Shown here: positions 59,417-64,000 of the stretch, one piece after another
Numbering within the stretch: the stretch's first letter is position 1
How the letters are laid out: each line of letters begins with the position of its first letter
Assembly (NCBI GenBank): GCA_003452935.1
Contig: DMMY01000007.1
Coordinates: 62,001-126,000 of the forward strand
Direction of reading: 5' to 3'
Source: Elusimicrobiota bacterium
Lineage (GTDB): Bacteria > Elusimicrobiota > Elusimicrobia > UBA1565 > UBA9628
Length of the DNA stretch: 64,000 bases
Translations under genes and position numbers: made by a program
The notes under the pieces: model-generated
Told to the model about the DNA's origin: nothing
The model's input: only the letters and a program-made list of their open reading frames with translations
The model's database searches: none

Positions 59417-60790
59417 TTACTTGGGCGGCGCGGCGATGATGCCGGCCTTCATCTTGAGCTGGGTTTCCTTGCGGGCCCGATCGATGGTCAGCGAGGCCAG
59501 CTTGTAAAGCGCCTCCCTCGACATGGGCCGTTGGGCGATGCCCTGCTCGATGGCTTTCATGCCCACGGCCACGGCCTCGCGCGCGAATACCTCGGGCTCG
59601 TCCATCTTGGGAATGATGTAATCCTCGCTGATGCCCTTATCCTGCGCGCACTTGGCCAGTTCCTGGGCGGCCGCGATGCACATCTCATCCGTGATGGTCT
59701 TGGCGTGAACGTCCAGGGTGCCGCGGAAGATGCCGGGGAAACCCAGGGAGTTGTTGACTTGATTGGGAAAGTCCGATCGTCCCGTGCCCACGATGCGCGC
59801 GCCCATTTCCTTGGCGTCCCAAGGCCACATTTCCGGGATGGGGTTGGCGGTAAGGAACACGACGGCGTCCTTGGCCATCTCCCCGAGAAACTCTTTCTTG
59901 ATGGTATCCGGACCCGGCGTCGAGGCCGCGGAAAGCACGTCGGCCCCGCGCAGGGCCTCGGCTACTCCGCCGCGGACGTCGTTCTGATTGGTGTGCTGGC
60001 ACATGCGCCATTTCTCGCGATGGTCCTTGAGGTCGAATCGGCCCTTATGCAGGGTCCCCTTGGAATCCACGTAAATAAGGTTGCCGGGCTTGGCCCCGGC
60101 CGCCATATAGACCGTGCCGATGCGGATGTTGGCAGCGCCCGCGCCGAAGAGAACGATCTTGACGTCCTCGATGCGCTTGCCCACGATCTTCAAGGCGTTG
60201 AGGAGGCCGGCCAGGCATACGGTCGCGGTGCCCTGCTGGTCGTCGTGCCAGACCGGGATGCTGCAGCGCTTGCGCAGCTCGTCGAGAATGTAAAAGCATT
60301 TGGGCTGGGAAATGTCTTCGAGATTGATGCCGCCGAAGCAGGGTTGCAGGACCTCGACCGTGCGGATGATCTCGTCCGGATCCTTGGTGTTGAGACAGAT
60401 GGGAAAAGCGTCCACGCCGCCCAAGTACTTGAAAAGCAGACCCTTGCCTTCCATGACCGGGATGGCGGCCTCGGGGCCAATGTCGCCCAGGCCCAGGACC
60501 CTCGTGCCGTCCGAGACCACGGCGACCATGTTGGCTTTGTTGGTGTGCTCGAAAACCTTGGCCGGGTTCTTATGGATGTCCTTGCAGACCGCGGCCACGC
60601 CCGGGGAATACCAGACGGCGAAATCGTCAAAATCACGCACGCAGCATTTGGGCGAGACTTCGACCTTGCCCATATAGAACGGATGGAGCTTCATGGCGTC
60701 CTCGGAAGGCTTTTGGGCCTTGGCAACAAGCTCTTCCTTGGTGAGCTTCCTGGCCGCGGGTTTGGTTTTGCGGGCGGATGATGTAGACAT
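59417..60790 (-). CDS. NAD(P)-dependent malic enzyme
   Basis: A 457-aa oxidative malate decarboxylase, making pyruvate, CO2 and NAD(P)H. Family motifs: WYSPGVAAVCKDI, MVAVVSDGTRVLGLGDIGPEAAIPVMEGK, GGINLEDISQPKCF, PVWHDDQQGTATV (metal site) and the Rossmann glycines FGAGAANI. The first 40 residues are Lys/Ala-rich and outside the conserved core. GGAG lies before the ATG, and TATAAT at 60829-60834 gives a leader near 30 bases. The phosphotransacetylase domain of MaeB is absent. Confidence 0.94.
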   Translation of the reverse strand: MSTSSARKTKPAARKLTKEELVAKAQKPSEDAMKLHPFYMGKVEVSPKCCVRDFDDFAVWYSPGVAAVCKDIHKNPAKVFEHTNKANMVAVVSDGTRVLGLGDIGPEAAIPVMEGKGLLFKYLGGVDAFPICLNTKDPDEIIRTVEVLQPCFGGINLEDISQPKCFYILDELRKRCSIPVWHDDQQGTATVCLAGLLNALKIVGKRIEDVKIVLFGAGAANIRIGTVYMAAGAKPGNLIYVDSKGTLHKGRFDLKDHREKWRMCQHTNQNDVRGGVAEALRGADVLSAASTPGPDTIKKEFLGEMAKDAVVFLTANPIPEMWPWDAKEMGARIVGTGRSDFPNQVNNSLGFPGIFRGTLDVHAKTITDEMCIAAAQELAKCAQDKGISEDYIIPKMDEPEVFAREAVAVGMKAIEQGIAQRPMSREALYKLASLTIDRARKETQLKMKAGIIAAPPK

Positions 60791-60883
60791 GTCGGGCTCC
60801 GTTGAATTGGGTTCTACGACTTAATCGGATTATAAGAAATATTCATAGTTCGAGGGGGAGAAAAATAAACGGCCTTTTTAGGG

Positions 60884-62017
60884 TCAAAACCGACTGAGCC
60901 GGAAACGGTGGAGATTGAGTTCGGACTTGCCGCCCACGATGAGCTGGGCCATGGCCTGACCCACGAGCGGGGCGAACTTGAACCCATGTCCCGAGAACCC
61001 GGCCATGACGAAAGCGTTGGCCGTTCCCGGCAGCCGATCCAGGATGAAGTCCTGATCCTTGGTGCTGGCATAGTAGCAGACATGGCCCTCGAATTCGGTG
61101 AAATTGGCCAGTTCCGGGATATAGCGCTTGAGAAAGACCCGGCACTTGCGCTCGAAGGCCGGGGTGATCTCGCGGTCCGGCACGTCCCCGGGCTTGCCGG
61201 GCGCGCCCTTGCGGAACTCGCCTATCTTCATGAAACCGTGGATATGCATGGGAAAGCCGTAAAAACCCGCGTGGGCTATGGAAAAAGGCGGAAAATGCTC
61301 CTCGCGGTAGCGGCCGCGGTTGAAAGGCGGCCGCAGATACATCTGCTGCTGACGCGTGACCTTCAGGGGCAGGCGATAACTCTTGAGCAACTCCGGGGTC
61401 CAGGCGCCAGGCGCGAAGAGAAAACTCTCCGCCTCCCAGACCTTGCCGGAAGAATCCTTAAGCGCCTGGATGGACCCCTTCGCTTGGACGAGCGAGGTTA
61501 CTTTCACGTGCGCCCGGACCTTGACGCCCTTGCGCTGGGCCAAGCCCATGATCGAGGATACGGCGCGGGTGGCCCAAAGCATGCCCCCGTCTTTATGGAG
61601 CAGCCCGAATCGGAAGGCTCGCGAGTTCAGCATCGGATAATGCCGCTTGAGGTCGTCCTTATCGAGCACCACCGCCGGGATTTTGTGCTCCTTGAGAACT
61701 TTAAGACTGGCCTCCTCATAGCCATGGGCTTGGGTGGCCAAGTCCAAGAAACCGTTTTGAATGAAGAATTTATCCGAACCCTGCTGCACAAGCTCCCGCC
61801 AAAGGGGCAGGCTCTGCGCCGCCATCTCGGTGTAGAACGCGTCCTTGCCGTAACTAAGTCGAAAGATGCGCAATTGGTCGCCCGAGGCGCTGAGGCGATT
61901 GGGGACTTCGCCTTGCTCGATCACCGTCACTTGGCGGCCCATGCGGGAGAGCCAATAGGCCGCGCTGGCGCCCATGACGCCCCCGCCTACTATGACGACG
62001 TCATCCTTCCTTATCAT
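60884..62017 (-). CDS. FAD-dependent amine oxidase, sarcosine/N-methyltryptophan oxidase type
   Basis: A 377-aa flavoprotein. The N-terminal FAD site is VVIVGGGVMGASAAYWLSRMG, with RIFRLSYGKDAFYTEMAAQSLPLW as in monomeric sarcosine oxidase. The C-terminal CYYASTKDQDFILDRLPG carries the Cys that in the family links FAD covalently, and AGFSGHGFKFAPLVGQAMAQL closes the fold. It should oxidise an N-methyl amine with release of hydrogen peroxide. The ATG overlaps the YacP-like stop (ATGA). Confidence 0.86.
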   Translation of the reverse strand: MIRKDDVVIVGGGVMGASAAYWLSRMGRQVTVIEQGEVPNRLSASGDQLRIFRLSYGKDAFYTEMAAQSLPLWRELVQQGSDKFFIQNGFLDLATQAHGYEEASLKVLKEHKIPAVVLDKDDLKRHYPMLNSRAFRFGLLHKDGGMLWATRAVSSIMGLAQRKGVKVRAHVKVTSLVQAKGSIQALKDSSGKVWEAESFLFAPGAWTPELLKSYRLPLKVTRQQQMYLRPPFNRGRYREEHFPPFSIAHAGFYGFPMHIHGFMKIGEFRKGAPGKPGDVPDREITPAFERKCRVFLKRYIPELANFTEFEGHVCYYASTKDQDFILDRLPGTANAFVMAGFSGHGFKFAPLVGQAMAQLIVGGKSELNLHRFRLSRF

Positions 62018-62445
62018 CTGGCGAGCCTTGTTTCTATATTATGCAAAATCCTCTCCAATGAATCGCCCAGTCGGATATTCACCCATCTGGCGCCTTCCTC
62101 ACGCGCCCGTCGGCCCAGCTGCGCGTCGCCGGTCATCACGGTGACGCTCTCCCCGCCCCTCCACCGGCGCGCCCTCACCAGGTCGAGGATAAGCTCGTCG
62201 GCCGTCTCCTCCCACGCAAAGCGCACTCGCAGGTTGGCCGGAGACTGAGGCGCGCGAGGCCAGCGCCGCCCTTCCCCGTCGAAAAAAATATCGGCCTCAA
62301 GACGATCCGGCAGTCCCCGGCAAAGAGCGCCAAAAGACTCGACCAGGGTCACGCAATCGCTCTCCTCCTGAGCCCGGAACTCCGGCCCGCCATAACCCCA
62401 AAGCACACGGACCACGTTGCTCCCGTCGACGCAGTAGAGATGCAC
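62014..62445 (-). CDS. YacP-like NYN-domain (PIN-like) protein
   Basis: A 143-aa protein of the YacP/NYN family of PIN-like ribonucleases. Acidic active-site segments are LYCVDGSNVVRVLWG, EADIFFDGEGRRWP and ESVTVMTGDAQLGRRAREEGARWVN; EETADELILDLVRAR supplies another. Start: GTG at 62445 is proposed because it begins the family domain directly and leaves the divergent TPR-gene promoter (62503-62532) outside the coding region. An ATG at 62538 is the alternative and would add 31 unlike residues. Confidence 0.75.
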   Translation of the reverse strand: MHLYCVDGSNVVRVLWGYGGPEFRAQEESDCVTLVESFGALCRGLPDRLEADIFFDGEGRRWPRAPQSPANLRVRFAWEETADELILDLVRARRWRGGESVTVMTGDAQLGRRAREEGARWVNIRLGDSLERILHNIETRLAR

Positions 62446-62502
62446 CTGATGAAAGTTTAGCAAATAAGTTTTTGAGATTTGCGAAGCCGGACGCAAAACC
62501 GC

Positions 62503-62532
62503 TTGACATGGCGTCCCCCCACTCTCTAAACT
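62503..62532 (+). promoter_or_regulatory. Promoter TTGACA-18-TAAACT of the TPR gene
   Basis: The -35 TTGACA (62503-62508) and -10 TAAACT (62527-62532) are 18 bases apart, with a short leader before the ATG at 62550. Confidence 0.6.
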
Positions 62533-62549
62533 CTGCATAGCACAGCCCC

Positions 62550-64000
62550 ATGCCCCGGCAAACTTATCTGGCCGCCGCGCTGCTCTGCGCCCTCCCGCCT
62601 CTCTCGGCGTCGGGAGAGGCCAGGATCGACTACGGCTGCGACGCTCACTCCACGGTCCGCAACCTGCGGGGCCTCATGGACTCATGGCCCCGCAGCGCCG
62701 TCCAGGCCAAGGTGCTGCCCCTTCTCGAAAGCATGGACCGGGCCGCCTCGCAGCTGCCCCAAAAAGACCGCGAAAGCTGCATCATGGCACGCCTCCCCGA
62801 GCTGACCGTCGCAGCCGGCGGCCTGACCCCGGAGTCCGCGCCCAAAGGGATCATCAAGACGATCCAGAACGCCGCCGCCTATCTCAACAACCGGGCCAAT
62901 CGCTGGCCGGAAAGCCTGCGCCTAAGCGAACGGGTCTTAAGCTACGACCCCAAGGACGCCGATGCCCTGATCAATCGGTCCAACGCCCATTACGGCCTGA
63001 AGAACTTCAAGAGCGCTTTCGATGACGCCGACCAAGCGGCCCGGATCAACCCCAACGACGCCGACGCCTACGCCGCCCGGGCCCTGGCCTGCTGGGGCAT
63101 GGCCGATTACCTTCAGACCCTGGAGGACGCCCGCCGCGCTTTGGCTCTCAACCGCAACGACAAGACCGCCCACGCCCTCCTGCGCCTGGCCGAGGGCCGC
63201 GTGCGGCCCGTGACCATTCATGACGAAAAGACCCGGCTGGAAGTCGAGGTCCAACGCGAGTACCACGCCATGCTCGCCCAGCTCACCGAGGTCGAAGCCA
63301 AGAGCCGAGACTTGCCGCGATCGCCCGCCCCGCAATCCGCGGAACGCCTCGTGCGCGGAGCGGCCATGAAAATTTCCATCAAAGACTACTACGGCGCCAT
63401 CTCCGACGCCGATCAGGCCCTCGCCGAGGACCCCGACAATGCCGCCGCTTTCTATTACCGGGCCGCGGCCCGCAACCTGCTGGGCGACTACGACGACGCC
63501 GTGGCCAGCGCCAGCCAGGCCCTGACCATAGACCCGACCGAAACCGCGGCGCGCGACGCCCGCGCTTACGCCTACAATCATCAAGGACGCTACCGCGACG
63601 CGCTGGCGGACGCCAACCATTCCCTGGCGATCAACCCGAACAATTCCTACGCCTTCGCCAACAGAGGCTTTACCCACGAAAAAGTCGGCAATCTCGATGC
63701 CATGCTGGACGATCTCAAGAAAGCCGCCGAACTCAACCCCCAATTCGAGCCTGTTTACCACGACGCGGCCGCGGCCTACGGCATCGCCCTCTCCCCGGCC
63801 GCAAGCCGGTCGTCAGCCGCCCCGGCCGCGACTTCCCCCTTGTCGCTCAAGCGGCGGCAGTTCCTGGTCATTCTGGGCAGCTCGCTCATCGGCGGCGTAC
63901 TCTTCGCGCTGGGGCTGCTCCACGTCTTCGCGGGCCCGCTCCTGCGCCGGGCCGAGGCCCGGCGGCAAACCCCGTCTTGCGCTGAGCGGCCCGAGCGCGC
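62550..64000 (+). CDS. Exported TPR-repeat protein with C-terminal membrane segment, cut by window edge
   Basis: The frame stays open for 483 codons to the right edge. A signal peptide (LAAALLCALPPLSASG) precedes a helical domain and at least seven tetratricopeptide repeats in two blocks (residues about 105-215 and 265-400), for example DYYGAISDADQALAEDPDNAAAFY-type units. A membrane segment follows near residue 433 (FLVILGSSLIGGVLFALGLL), then a basic stretch (RRAEARRQ). The repeats are therefore outside the cytoplasm, and a cytoplasmic domain may follow beyond the window. The partner is unknown. Confidence 0.78.
   Translation, partial: MPRQTYLAAALLCALPPLSASGEARIDYGCDAHSTVRNLRGLMDSWPRSAVQAKVLPLLESMDRAASQLPQKDRESCIMARLPELTVAAGGLTPESAPKGIIKTIQNAAAYLNNRANRWPESLRLSERVLSYDPKDADALINRSNAHYGLKNFKSAFDDADQAARINPNDADAYAARALACWGMADYLQTLEDARRALALNRNDKTAHALLRLAEGRVRPVTIHDEKTRLEVEVQREYHAMLAQLTEVEAKSRDLPRSPAPQSAERLVRGAAMKISIKDYYGAISDADQALAEDPDNAAAFYYRAAARNLLGDYDDAVASASQALTIDPTETAARDARAYAYNHQGRYRDALADANHSLAINPNNSYAFANRGFTHEKVGNLDAMLDDLKKAAELNPQFEPVYHDAAAAYGIALSPAASRSSAAPAATSPLSLKRRQFLVILGSSLIGGVLFALGLLHVFAGPLLRRAEARRQTPSCAERPER

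Overview
The window is a 64 kb, GC-rich, gene-dense bacterial chromosome segment with no rRNA, tRNA or CRISPR array that I could find. OmpA-like, AsmA-like and LPP20-type lipoproteins point to a diderm. A group 3b-type [NiFe]-hydrogenase, an exported caspase, pilin-like segments and several fused or exported proteins suit an uncultured anaerobic or facultative lineage. My best guess is Elusimicrobiota, but this is an impression and was not tested by any search.

Layout. 1-5.5 kb (minus): an AsmA-like protein cut by the window edge, a three-gene 2-oxoacid dehydrogenase complex, and an ECF sigma factor with its zinc-finger anti-sigma factor. 5.6-11 kb (plus): an exported MsrB-MsrA fusion, rubrerythrin, a FAD-less xanthine dehydrogenase-like molybdoenzyme, a cytosine deaminase, and a tag gene broken by one extra A. 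11.4-14.5 kb: a lower-GC 3.18 kb IS1595-type element with recognisable terminal inverted repeats, three overlapping minus-strand genes (transposase, a 43-aa and a 61-aa protein) and two divergent passenger genes for membrane proteins with zinc ribbons. 14.6-27.5 kb: housekeeping and transport genes (radical SAM, uppP, OPA and MATE transporters, NIF3-like, SGNH, trmO), an exported adenylate kinase, a RmlD-like reductase, and an IspH fused to a UbiA-like membrane domain.

27.6-44.9 kb: hypF, a sodium:solute symporter, a fusion of a PQ-loop membrane domain with a uridine-kinase-like domain, a divergent GspE-like ATPase, an AmpG-like transporter, a FlgO/FlgP/FlgT-like trio, and the hydBGDA hydrogenase operon with its maturation protease. 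44.9-64 kb: an exported CARDB/caspase protein, an exported endonuclease I, an RDD-pseudopilin fusion, an isolated pduS-pduT pair (microcompartment electron conduit), a POT transporter coupled to a degenerate prolyl-oligopeptidase-like protein, an OmpA-like lipoprotein, FKBP, tyrS, malic enzyme, a sarcosine-oxidase-type flavoenzyme, a YacP-like protein, and a TPR protein cut by the right edge.

Two patterns run through the window. Genes inside operons overlap by 1-4 bases (ATGA, TGATG, TTGA). Many genes that begin a transcript instead have a TANNNT-type -10 box ending only 5-7 bases before the ATG, so the predicted transcript starts at or beside the start codon. This leaderless arrangement also fixes several start codons, including those inside the mobile element.
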